From JBDKFK01 sp039798745 (GTDB lineage: Bacteria; Patescibacteriota; Microgenomatia; UBA1406; GWC2-37-13): a stretch of 31,404 nucleotides of DNA. Where the stretch lies: the NCBI GenBank assembly GCA_039798745.1, contig JBDKFK010000016.1:1-31404 (forward strand), written 5' to 3'. A program made the translations under genes and the position numbers. This document shows positions 7,333 through 14,954 of the stretch, in pieces. Each line of letters opens with the position of its first letter. Positions within the stretch are counted from its first letter, which is position 1. Below the pieces are notes generated by a model. It was given only the letters and a program-made list of their open reading frames with translations, was not told the DNA's origin and ran no database searches.

Positions 7333-8345
7333 AACCTATCATTTATAAAGATAGAAGCGAAATATCATCGGACGTGAAGATAGTGGAAAATTATGAGCAT
7401 GCAATAAAAGAGCTATTTTTTATCGAACATCCTGAATATAAAAAAGATAGTGCTGACGTTAAAGATGTGCTAGAAAATTTTATTAAAAATGTCAAAGTGG
7501 GACATATTTGGGTATATTATCCAACTCATAGTCTAGCCATCCACACGGTAGAGGAAGAAGTATATTACAAGCTAAGAACCGCCCGAAACAGATTGATAAT
7601 AACGCCAGAGGTTCAAAATAAATACAGAGACTTAAAAGTAGGTATTGCTGGACTCTCTATAGGATCCGTTATTTTATCATCTATTGTAGCAACTGGTGGG
7701 TCTAAAGTAATAAAAATAACAGATTATGACACAATTGAAATATCCAATCTTAATAGAATGGCGGCAAATTTATTGGACATTGGTAAAAACAAGGCTATTG
7801 TAGCTGCTCAAAGAGTATGGCAATTAGATCCGTTTGCGGATATCTACATATGGGAGAGTGGTGTTAACGAGAATAATCTAGAAGAGTATATTTTAGGTAA
7901 TCCTAAATTAGATGTGTTTATTGACGAATGGGATAGTTTAGATTTGAAAATATTGGCTCGCTTAATTTGTAAAAATAATGGAATTCCGGTATTTATGGCT
8001 ACCAGTAATGGAGACGGAGTAATCCTTGATATAGAAAGGTATGACTTAGAACCTAATCTTGCAATATTTAATGGAAGGCTAGGAGATGTGAAGCGAAGTG
8101 AATACAAATATAAAAACTACAAGGAATGGCTTAACTTAGCTACTAAAATCGTAAATCCGGCGCTGCTCACTACGCAGATGCAAAAGTCCGTGCAAGAAAT
8201 AGGTAAAACGATTTCAGGTGTGCCACAGCTATCCAGTACTGTAAATATTGGAGGAGCGTCGATAGTTTATGCATTAAGAAAATTAGCTGCCAGCGAAGAA
8301 TTAAAATCAGGTAGATATTTAATTGGTTTAGAAACAATACTTTAG
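7311..8345 (+). CDS. ThiF/E1-like adenylyltransferase, MoeY-type
   Basis: A 344-residue protein of the ThiF/MoeB/E1 superfamily. An N-terminal region (about 1-105) contains HIWVYYPTHSLAIH and LRTARNRLIITPE, characteristic of the ThiF half of MoeY-like ThiF-nitroreductase fusions rather than MoeB or ThiF proper. The ATP site follows: GLSIGS (114-119), D138-Y-D140 with EISNLNR ending in R149, K161 in GKNKA, and the DEWDSLD segment near 205-211. There is no CxxC zinc motif and no obvious catalytic Cys, so it probably adenylates a carboxylate without forming a ubiquitin-like thioester. The usual fused nitroreductase half is absent here but encoded at 4748-5800. The start lies 22 bp inside the ligase gene; the next gene begins 1 bp after its stop. 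The acceptor is unknown. Confidence 0.82.
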   Translation: MDTESTIKPIIYKDRSEISSDVKIVENYEHAIKELFFIEHPEYKKDSADVKDVLENFIKNVKVGHIWVYYPTHSLAIHTVEEEVYYKLRTARNRLIITPEVQNKYRDLKVGIAGLSIGSVILSSIVATGGSKVIKITDYDTIEISNLNRMAANLLDIGKNKAIVAAQRVWQLDPFADIYIWESGVNENNLEEYILGNPKLDVFIDEWDSLDLKILARLICKNNGIPVFMATSNGDGVILDIERYDLEPNLAIFNGRLGDVKRSEYKYKNYKEWLNLATKIVNPALLTTQMQKSVQEIGKTISGVPQLSSTVNIGGASIVYALRKLAASEELKSGRYLIGLETIL

Positions 8346-8346
8346 T

Positions 8347-9222
8347 ATGCATGGTGAAGATAAAATATCAACAATCACTGACGTTAAGTTAACTCGTCAT
8401 AAACTGCATGTAGGGTCTTATGATATTAACTATGTAGTCGCAGGAGAGGGTGATCCATTGATCCTAGTACATGGCTTAAATGTTGGATGGGGCCAATGGT
8501 ACCCAAATATAAAAGATTTATCTAAAAAATTTAAAGTATATGCAATTGATTTGCCAGGAGCAGGAGCATCAAGTACTTTAGATTTCAGCAGATCCAGTCT
8601 AGAAGAGAGTTTCGTCATGGTTTTAGAAGGATTCTTAAAAAAACTTAGTTTAACAAGCGTTAATTTAATTGGACATTCTATCGGTGCGTGGGTTGTAGCT
8701 AAGGTTGTATTAAGAAAGAAGGTGTCTGTAAATAAAATTATATTGGTGGATCCGCTTGGTTTTACTCTATCAGTGCCGTTTAATCAAAAGCTACTTACAT
8801 TTTATCCAGTAGCCAAATTTTTATCAAGAACGGTGATGAAACTTAGTAGGAATAATATGGAAAGTTTCCTTAGGGGCGTATATGTTGATAACACGATACT
8901 AGCAGACGAATTTATTGAGTATGTATATGAATCAATGAAATCTAACAATCATCCTCATCCGTTTTTACTATTACATAAAATCGTGAACTTTTTTTCAGTT
9001 AAAGCAGAGTTTGATCTAAGATTGCAGCTACGAAGTATATTATTACCGATTTTAGTAATTGTTGGAGAAAAAGATCCAATCGTATCAAGTAAAAAAGTTA
9101 TAGAGGAGTCCAAAAAAATACCGTCTGCAACAGTCCTAGAATATAAGAATGTTGGCCATGTACCTTCTACAGAAAGTAGCAAGAGATTCAATACAGATGT
9201 ATTGACTTTTCTTCAAAAATAA
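8347..9222 (+). CDS. Alpha/beta hydrolase
   Basis: A 291-residue alpha/beta-hydrolase-fold enzyme with a complete predicted triad: nucleophile S111 in GHSIGAW, acid D243 in VGEKDPIVS, and H271 in NVGHVPS. The oxyanion-hole motif is HGLNVGWGQW (42-51), and DLPGAGAS (68-75) is the usual second landmark. No signal peptide, so cytoplasmic. It could be an esterase, thioesterase, amidase or C-C hydrolase; sequence does not decide. In context it may release or trim the product of the ligase/ThiF/nitroreductase steps, or destroy a signal. It begins 1 bp after the ThiF stop (TAG-T-ATG) without a Shine-Dalgarno, which suggests translation by termination-reinitiation. The sensor kinase follows after 11 bp. 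Confidence 0.88.
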   Translation: MHGEDKISTITDVKLTRHKLHVGSYDINYVVAGEGDPLILVHGLNVGWGQWYPNIKDLSKKFKVYAIDLPGAGASSTLDFSRSSLEESFVMVLEGFLKKLSLTSVNLIGHSIGAWVVAKVVLRKKVSVNKIILVDPLGFTLSVPFNQKLLTFYPVAKFLSRTVMKLSRNNMESFLRGVYVDNTILADEFIEYVYESMKSNNHPHPFLLLHKIVNFFSVKAEFDLRLQLRSILLPILVIVGEKDPIVSSKKVIEESKKIPSATVLEYKNVGHVPSTESSKRFNTDVLTFLQK

Positions 9223-9233
9223 CATAGTTATTT

Positions 9234-12125
9234 ATGATGGTTTACTTCATCAAAATATACTATATTATTATCATGGGTATATTGCCTTCATTAAGTATCT
9301 ATATTTTTGCAATTACTGTAGTTGTAAACACATTACTAACACTAATTGTCTATACACGCAATGCTAGAAGTGCTACTAATCGAATATTTTCATTATTAGG
9401 CGTAGCCATCTCAATATGGCTAGTTATAATGTATATTTCTTTGCTACCTTTATCTCCTACGGATAGTTTAATGTGGATACGGTTGAGTATATTTTTTGCA
9501 ACCCCGATGAATTTTCTATTCTTTCTATTGGCACATACAGTTCCCAGCGATAAGCTCCTACTTAAGAAATCGTCATTAATCATAATTGTTCTAATAATGG
9601 TTTTCATTATGGTGGTTGCAATTTCGCCCTATGCATTTGTAGGTGTGAACACTATCGACGGTAAGCCTAATCCAATTCCAGGTCCGGGCTTGGCTCTATT
9701 TCTAATATCAACAATATTCTTAAATACAGCAGCTGCTTACCTACTAATAAAAAAAATGAATAAGGCTTTAGGTGTAGTGAAACAACAACTACGTTTTATA
9801 ACAGCAGGAATCTTGTTGATGCATCTTTTTATTATCTCGACAATATTAGTCCCGCTTATATTCTTAAAAACAAATAAGCTTGTATATTTTTTTCCACTAT
9901 ATACATTGATATTTTTGGGGATGACGTCGTATGCTATTGTTAAACATAGATTTTTAGATATCAGATTCGTTATAGCTAGATCTGTATCATATATCTTGTT
10001 ATTTCTAATCATAAGCTTGATCTATGCTTCATGGTTTGTTCTTTCTACAGTGTATGTTACGCACCAAAATATAAGCGTAGAAAATCTCGCCATTAGTGTA
10101 GTGTTGTCGTTAATCCTTGCTTCTTCATACCAACCTCTTAATAGAGTGTTAGCTAAAATTACCGACAATGTATTTTATCGTGATCGATACAATGTTCAAA
10201 ACGTACTTCTTAAAGTAAGCACTATTTTATCTTCTACATTATCACTGACCGAACTTGTAGATCATGCGTTAAGGGAAATTATGTCTAATATCCGTATATC
10301 TCAAGGCTACATAGTCCTCACCAAAAACAGTGCAGTAGTATGGTCGGAAGGTGTGGGAAAGACTGCAAAGTGGCCTGAGGACGACAAGTCGTTGGGGCCA
10401 TTGTTACTCAAGGCTATGCTCACTCATACCGATGAAAACATCCTCATATTCGATGAGCTGCCTGAGGGTAATGAGAAAGAGGTAATGCGCGAACGTGAAT
10501 TAAGTATAATATTGCCCCTCATTGTTAAGGATGAAGTCATAGGAGGAGTGTTGCTGGGTGATAAATCGTCGGGGAATATATACTCCATCGAAGACATCGG
10601 TCTTCTCAAGATCCTCGCTCCGGCAATAGCGCTTGCGGTGAAGAACGCGGAGTCGTATGAAGAGATCCGGAGGTTCAATGTTACGCTTGAAAAAAAGGTG
10701 GAGCAGGCGACCAAGGTGTACAAAGAGGTGAACGAAGATGTGTACAAGAAAAACCTGGAGCTTGCGGAGCGTAATCGTACGTTGTCGCTGCTGCGGCAGA
10801 TAGACGTCGTGGTGCTGAGTACCGTAACCGATACCAGCCTGGTTGCCCAACAGGTAGCCAACCTTATAGTCCGTGAGATGAAGTTTAAGATGGTCATGAT
10901 ATATATGATCGACCGCAAAGAAAACGCGATCATAGAACGCGCGACCGCGCCTCTGGAGATAGTCACAGAGGCAGAAGAAAAATATCGTAACAGCATGAAA
11001 GGCATGAAAATATCCCTCTACGACCCCACCAATGTGGTCGCCCACGCAGTAAAAGACCGTACCAGCTATATCACCAACAACCTCAGTGATATTCTTTCGC
11101 CCGCAATGGCCGCGGGCGCGGTTGAAGGGATAAAGCAAACGTTCAAGGTAGAAACTACCCTGGTGTATCCGTTCATAGTTCGGGACGAAGTAATAGGGGC
11201 TATGGTAATAGGTATAGAAGGAGCGCAGTCTGCTCTTTCACCTTACCACCGTGACCTCATAGACCGCCTCTCCGGCGTTATCGGCATTGCGCTTGATAAC
11301 GCGCTGCTGTATCAGAAAATTCAGGAAGCCAACGAACGACTGAAACAGATCGATTACCTCAAAGACGAATTTGTATCGGTGGCATCGCATGAACTCCGCA
11401 CACCTATGACCTCAATCCGTTCATACCTCTGGCTTGCGCTTGCAAACAAAGGTGGAGAACTCACCGAAAAACAACGCTACTATATCGAGCGCTCATATAA
11501 TTCCACTACCAGACTCATAAAACTGGTCAATGACATGTTAAATGTATCGCGTATAGAATCCGGACGTATGAGTTTTGAGATACAGACCGTGGATATGAAT
11601 ACACTTATCAAAGACGTAATAGGCGAAGTTGAGCCACGGGCAAATGAGCTTGAGGTAAACATAGTCTTTAAGCCGGTTGAAGGAATACCGGTGGTATTGG
11701 CAGATCCCGATAAGATAAAAGAAGTAGTAATAAACCTTATCGGTAATTCGCTCAAATTTACGCCCAAAGGCGGCGATATCACCATTACCTATGAACAGAA
11801 AGATGGCATGCTCATAACGCACGTGAAAGATACAGGCGAAGGAATAGCTGAAGAAGACATCTCAAAACTATTCCAGAAATTTAGCCTTATCAAAGGATCG
11901 TATCAGACCAATCAACGGGCATCACAGGGCACAGGTCTTGGCCTCTACATATCCAAATCAATCATGAAACAACATAAGGGCGATATATGGGCAGAATCAG
12001 AAGGAAGAGGCAAAGGTGCCACCATGAGCTTCTCACTTAAAATTAATAATGAAGCCGACTACCAATGGTTCAAAGATCACTCAAACAGCGCCGAAGGACT
12101 GGGAATAATTCATACGGAGATATAG
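9234..12125 (+). CDS. 7TM-GAF-GAF hybrid sensor histidine kinase
   Basis: A 963-residue membrane kinase. Residues 1-270 carry about seven to eight helices of the histidine-kinase N-terminal 7TM type, ending in the landmarks KHRFLDIRFVIARSVSY and later YQPLNRVLAKITDNVFYRDRY. Two GAF-like domains follow (about 325-495 and 530-690), separated by a charged coiled coil (about 495-530), then HisKA with phospho-acceptor H719 in SHELRTP and a HATPase domain with N-box NLIGNSLKFTP, G1 DTGEGIAEED and G2 GTGLGLYIS. No receiver is attached. It is 11 bp after the hydrolase and thus the fifth gene of the cluster. GC content changes inside the gene near base 10,305 (codon about 357), at the start of GAF1: the sensor part is AT-rich like the upstream enzymes, the rest is like the flanking genome. 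An internal ATG at 9273 is an alternative start. Confidence 0.92.
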   Translation: MMVYFIKIYYIIIMGILPSLSIYIFAITVVVNTLLTLIVYTRNARSATNRIFSLLGVAISIWLVIMYISLLPLSPTDSLMWIRLSIFFATPMNFLFFLLAHTVPSDKLLLKKSSLIIIVLIMVFIMVVAISPYAFVGVNTIDGKPNPIPGPGLALFLISTIFLNTAAAYLLIKKMNKALGVVKQQLRFITAGILLMHLFIISTILVPLIFLKTNKLVYFFPLYTLIFLGMTSYAIVKHRFLDIRFVIARSVSYILLFLIISLIYASWFVLSTVYVTHQNISVENLAISVVLSLILASSYQPLNRVLAKITDNVFYRDRYNVQNVLLKVSTILSSTLSLTELVDHALREIMSNIRISQGYIVLTKNSAVVWSEGVGKTAKWPEDDKSLGPLLLKAMLTHTDENILIFDELPEGNEKEVMRERELSIILPLIVKDEVIGGVLLGDKSSGNIYSIEDIGLLKILAPAIALAVKNAESYEEIRRFNVTLEKKVEQATKVYKEVNEDVYKKNLELAERNRTLSLLRQIDVVVLSTVTDTSLVAQQVANLIVREMKFKMVMIYMIDRKENAIIERATAPLEIVTEAEEKYRNSMKGMKISLYDPTNVVAHAVKDRTSYITNNLSDILSPAMAAGAVEGIKQTFKVETTLVYPFIVRDEVIGAMVIGIEGAQSALSPYHRDLIDRLSGVIGIALDNALLYQKIQEANERLKQIDYLKDEFVSVASHELRTPMTSIRSYLWLALANKGGELTEKQRYYIERSYNSTTRLIKLVNDMLNVSRIESGRMSFEIQTVDMNTLIKDVIGEVEPRANELEVNIVFKPVEGIPVVLADPDKIKEVVINLIGNSLKFTPKGGDITITYEQKDGMLITHVKDTGEGIAEEDISKLFQKFSLIKGSYQTNQRASQGTGLGLYISKSIMKQHKGDIWAESEGRGKGATMSFSLKINNEADYQWFKDHSNSAEGLGIIHTEI

Positions 12126-12197
12126 CTACGTTACTCTCATTGAATCAGTATTTACAATCGGTTATTATTAAGGAGATTACTAATACACTCCCGCTCC

Positions 12198-13007
12198 ATG
12201 GAAGAAAATCGGAAATTTACGACCGGCAGGTTTGTCTATGAGGCATACACACTGACCGAGATACTTCTTGTGGTCGGAATAATTCTTCTTATCTCATTTC
12301 TCTCCATACTCATCATGAATCCAAAGTCACAGCTTAATAAAGTGTACAACGTGCGGAGAAAACAGGAACTGGCCATCGTTCGACGGACGTTTGAAGATTA
12401 TTACAACGATCAGACCGCGTATCCGAAATCATCCGATATATGTTATGACACCCCTGTTGACCAGGACGGTGTCTGTAGTTGCCACGTCTGTGGACTGGCT
12501 TCATCAGCCAACCCATTGGCTACCTATATGCCCAAACTCTACTGTGATCCTGACTATCCAAAACAGTCATACCTCTACCAATACGACTGCAGCACGGATA
12601 CACCTACGTGGTATCGTATGTGCGCGCGGCTCATTGGTGATTCCACAGCAGGAGAGTCAGAAAACTACAACTATGGTATTGCGAGCGGAAATATTGATAT
12701 AAATGAATGTAACGCTATTGCGGCTGTGCAGCCAGGCACTGGTGGGACGGGTGGACCAGGGGGTACGGGAGGTACTGGAGGAACAGGAGGTTCGGGCTCT
12801 CCTTCGGTTACGCCAGGCGGAAGCGGCGGGCCCAACCCCACCGATTCTTTGCCTCCGTTCTGTCAGAACGATCCTGATACCAAATACTGTCTCAAAGATG
12901 GATTGTGCAATGCCTGTGGCGATTTTGATAACTGCCGTAACGAGTTTAGCTGTGATCAGCCGGTGCAGTTATTCTCCGATTATCAGTGTAGCGACGTCTG
13001 TGAATAG
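12198..13007 (+). CDS. Type IV prepilin-like protein with Cys-rich tail
   Basis: A 269-residue pseudopilin/prepilin. After a 16-residue basic leader comes YTLTEILLVVGIILLI, the N-methylation helix: processing is predicted after A16, with Y17 as +1 and E21 as the conserved Glu at +5. The residue before the cut is Ala instead of the usual Gly. The head (about 45-175) has several cysteines; then a Gly/Thr linker (about 177-210, GTGGTGG units) and a Cys-rich tail (about 220-269) with seven or more Cys, probably a disulfide-rich adhesive or binding knob. AAGGAG at 12170-12175 lies 22 nt from the ATG, too far for good coupling. A weak promoter, TTGAAT-17-TATTAT (12140-12168), is possible. Its stop overlaps the phytase start by 8 bp. 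No pilus machinery is in the window. Confidence 0.8.
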   Translation: MEENRKFTTGRFVYEAYTLTEILLVVGIILLISFLSILIMNPKSQLNKVYNVRRKQELAIVRRTFEDYYNDQTAYPKSSDICYDTPVDQDGVCSCHVCGLASSANPLATYMPKLYCDPDYPKQSYLYQYDCSTDTPTWYRMCARLIGDSTAGESENYNYGIASGNIDINECNAIAAVQPGTGGTGGPGGTGGTGGTGGSGSPSVTPGGSGGPNPTDSLPPFCQNDPDTKYCLKDGLCNACGDFDNCRNEFSCDQPVQLFSDYQCSDVCE

Positions 13008-14406
13008 CAAACGTTCACCACTACAAAAACGCCTGCGTCCGCTATACCTTCTCGTGCTTGTTATATTTGTAATACTTAGCCTCATATTTATGCGGAGTAA
13101 AGCATTTATGACATATCAATCCCGTGCTACGCAGACAATACCTGTTATTACCGGCGCGGTCATGGTTGCCTCATGCGAGTTGGGGGCGAGCGGGGATGCC
13201 AACTGCGATGGAGCTGTGGATATATCGGATTTTGAAGTATTCCGCTCAGAATTTCTGCACATTCTTCAGACAACAAACTCTGATTTTGATAACGACGGCA
13301 CAATCACCATCACCGATTTTGAGACTTGGAGACGGGGGTACAATAACCAGACAACACAACCTACAAGTACTCCAACAACTATATCCCAATCCACACCAAC
13401 TGTATCACAAGCGACTATAACGACACAACCTACTACCAGTACTCAACCTAGCATTCCACCCGGCGGCAATGTTACGGCGACCGTTGAAACAGCGCCTGTT
13501 CCTCATAGTGGTGACGCGGCAGACGATCCGGCTATATGGGTAAACCCCGCGAATCCCGGTAATAGTACTGTTATTGGTACCGATAAACTGGGAGGCATCG
13601 CGGTCTACGATCTTGCGGGCAAACAGCTACAGTATCTTCCCGACGGACAGCTAAATAATGTAGATATCCGTGATGGATTTAGCTTGGGAGGACAGCAAGT
13701 ATCGCTGGTAACCGCCGGCAATAGAACGAATAATAGCATTGCTATCTATAAAGTAAACCCAAGTACCAGGCTCCTTGAAAATGTGGCCGCGCGTACTATT
13801 ACGACGTTAGCTACCTATGGATCTTGTATGTATCGGAGTATAGCGGGTCAGTATTATTATTTTGTGAACAGCAAATCGGGAGGAGTTGAACAGTGGGAAC
13901 TAAAAGATAATGGAGCTGGTAAAGTTGATGCAACAAAAGTACGGTCGTTTAGTGTTGGATCTCAAACTGAAGGGTGTGTGGCAGACGATAAAGCAGCTGA
14001 ATTTTATATTGGTGAGGAGGCAGTCGCTATATGGAAGTATAGTGCGGCGCCTAATGGCGGCTCTACCCGTACTCAAGTAGATAATACATCAGGACACGTA
14101 GCATCGAATATTGAAGGATTAACAATTGCATATACCTCATCAGGCTCATATCTCATGGCGTCGAGTCAGGGAAATAATTCATATGTAGTATATAGACTAG
14201 GAGGAAGTACTCCTGTATACGTAAAAACATTTAAGATTGTAGACGGAGCTGTAGATGGCACTTCGGGTACGGACGGAATAGATGTTACTGCAACCGCGCT
14301 CGGGTCAGCTTTCCCAAATGGTGTGTTTATCGCGCAAGATGGGAGTAATAGCGGAGGCAATCAGAATTACAAACTGGTCCCCTTGGAGCTGATACTAGGC
14401 AACTAG
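13000..14406 (+). CDS. Membrane-anchored dockerin-like module plus beta-propeller phytase
   Basis: A 468-residue exported protein starting at GTG 13000 (VNSKRSPLQK), overlapping the pilin stop. The same frame is open further upstream but there only shadows the pilin gene; the chosen start aligns with the N-termini of two paralogous genes. Order: basic N-terminus, membrane anchor (about 15-31), Cys-bracketed paired calcium loops GDANCDGAVDISDFE (65-79) and DFDNDGTITITDFE (95-108), a Thr/Ser/Pro linker (116-155), then a beta-propeller phytase (159-468). Landmarks: DDPAIWV, GTDKLGGIAVYDL, NNVDIRDGF, QTEGCVADD, EEAVAIWKY, NIEGLTI, ASSQGNNSY and DGTSGTDGIDV. Such enzymes use Ca2+ to release phosphate from phytate. 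The acidic metal-binding residues appear retained, so activity is likely, outside the cell at the surface. Confidence 0.88.
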   Translation: MNSKRSPLQKRLRPLYLLVLVIFVILSLIFMRSKAFMTYQSRATQTIPVITGAVMVASCELGASGDANCDGAVDISDFEVFRSEFLHILQTTNSDFDNDGTITITDFETWRRGYNNQTTQPTSTPTTISQSTPTVSQATITTQPTTSTQPSIPPGGNVTATVETAPVPHSGDAADDPAIWVNPANPGNSTVIGTDKLGGIAVYDLAGKQLQYLPDGQLNNVDIRDGFSLGGQQVSLVTAGNRTNNSIAIYKVNPSTRLLENVAARTITTLATYGSCMYRSIAGQYYYFVNSKSGGVEQWELKDNGAGKVDATKVRSFSVGSQTEGCVADDKAAEFYIGEEAVAIWKYSAAPNGGSTRTQVDNTSGHVASNIEGLTIAYTSSGSYLMASSQGNNSYVVYRLGGSTPVYVKTFKIVDGAVDGTSGTDGIDVTATALGSAFPNGVFIAQDGSNSGGNQNYKLVPLELILGN

Positions 14407-14435
14407 GGCTGACTTTAGTATACTGTAGAAACAAT

Positions 14436-14954
14436 ATGCATAACCCACGAAGTCCTCAAAGTTTGCGTAATCTTTACGTTATACTTACTATTGCTCTTAT
14501 TGTTCTTTTGGGTGGTGTATATGTGGTTAATAGGGAGACTATTATCAAACCAGTACGTCTGAGTATACAATCAGTTCCCACAACGGATGGGATTACAACA
14601 CATATCTATGCACAGGCACCTAGTAATATGTACATACGTGGATATTACATTCCTGTAACGTTCGACAATTCTTCGACAGCTCAGATTAAGAAGATAGTGT
14701 ATAAACTGGGTACGGTGAGCGAGGGACTGGGAAGTGATAATACGTCGTTATCTACGGTCAATACAGACAGATATATTCTCTTGCAGGGAGAGTCACATGA
14801 AAAACTTGGCACAGTACTTCCTACACGTAAGGAAGAAGTAGTAACTATTGAGTCAAAAGGAACACCATCGTTTACTATTCAAAAAGAAAAAAGTATCTTC
14901 TATAAAATTGACAAAACCAACGAACTCATTGAGGTTCCAGTTATCCTCGACTAA
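14436..14954 (+). CDS. Single-pass membrane protein, unknown extracellular domain
   Basis: A 172-residue protein with a basic N-terminus, one membrane helix (about 13-30, LYVILTIALIVLLGGVYVV), and an exported beta-rich domain without recognised motif. Features seen: IYAQAPSNMYIRGYYIPVTF, TDRYILLQGESHEKLG, and a C-terminus IEVPVILD. No catalytic pattern, no cysteines. It follows the phytase gene after 29 bp; TATACT at 14419-14424 could be a -10 box but no -35 is visible. Its last 4 bp overlap the end of the convergent DoxX-NDH gene, so the two stop codons interleave. It may be an accessory surface protein of the phytase unit. Function unknown. Confidence 0.7.
   Translation: MHNPRSPQSLRNLYVILTIALIVLLGGVYVVNRETIIKPVRLSIQSVPTTDGITTHIYAQAPSNMYIRGYYIPVTFDNSSTAQIKKIVYKLGTVSEGLGSDNTSLSTVNTDRYILLQGESHEKLGTVLPTRKEEVVTIESKGTPSFTIQKEKSIFYKIDKTNELIEVPVILD

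Noticed and set aside
4748..9222. Azoline-type ribosomal peptide (TOMM) cluster
   Set aside because: A nitroreductase and a ThiF-like protein are suggestive, but no YcaO cyclodehydratase and no precursor peptide gene was found in the cluster or its gaps.
10424..11138. Two overlapping minus-strand open frames of 193 and 212 codons
   Set aside because: They lie fully inside the kinase gene, whose GAF domains are clearly coded on the plus strand.
12703..12999. N-terminal extension of the phytase frame back to 12703
   Set aside because: This stretch overlaps the pilin gene in another frame, has no export signal, and is not present in the paralogous genes.
13150..13185. Lipobox-like V-A-S-C before the dockerin-like module of the phytase
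   Set aside because: It lies about 59 residues from the start and well beyond the membrane segment, too far for a lipoprotein signal. The Cys is conserved as part of the loop module in the paralogues, which lack the lipobox.
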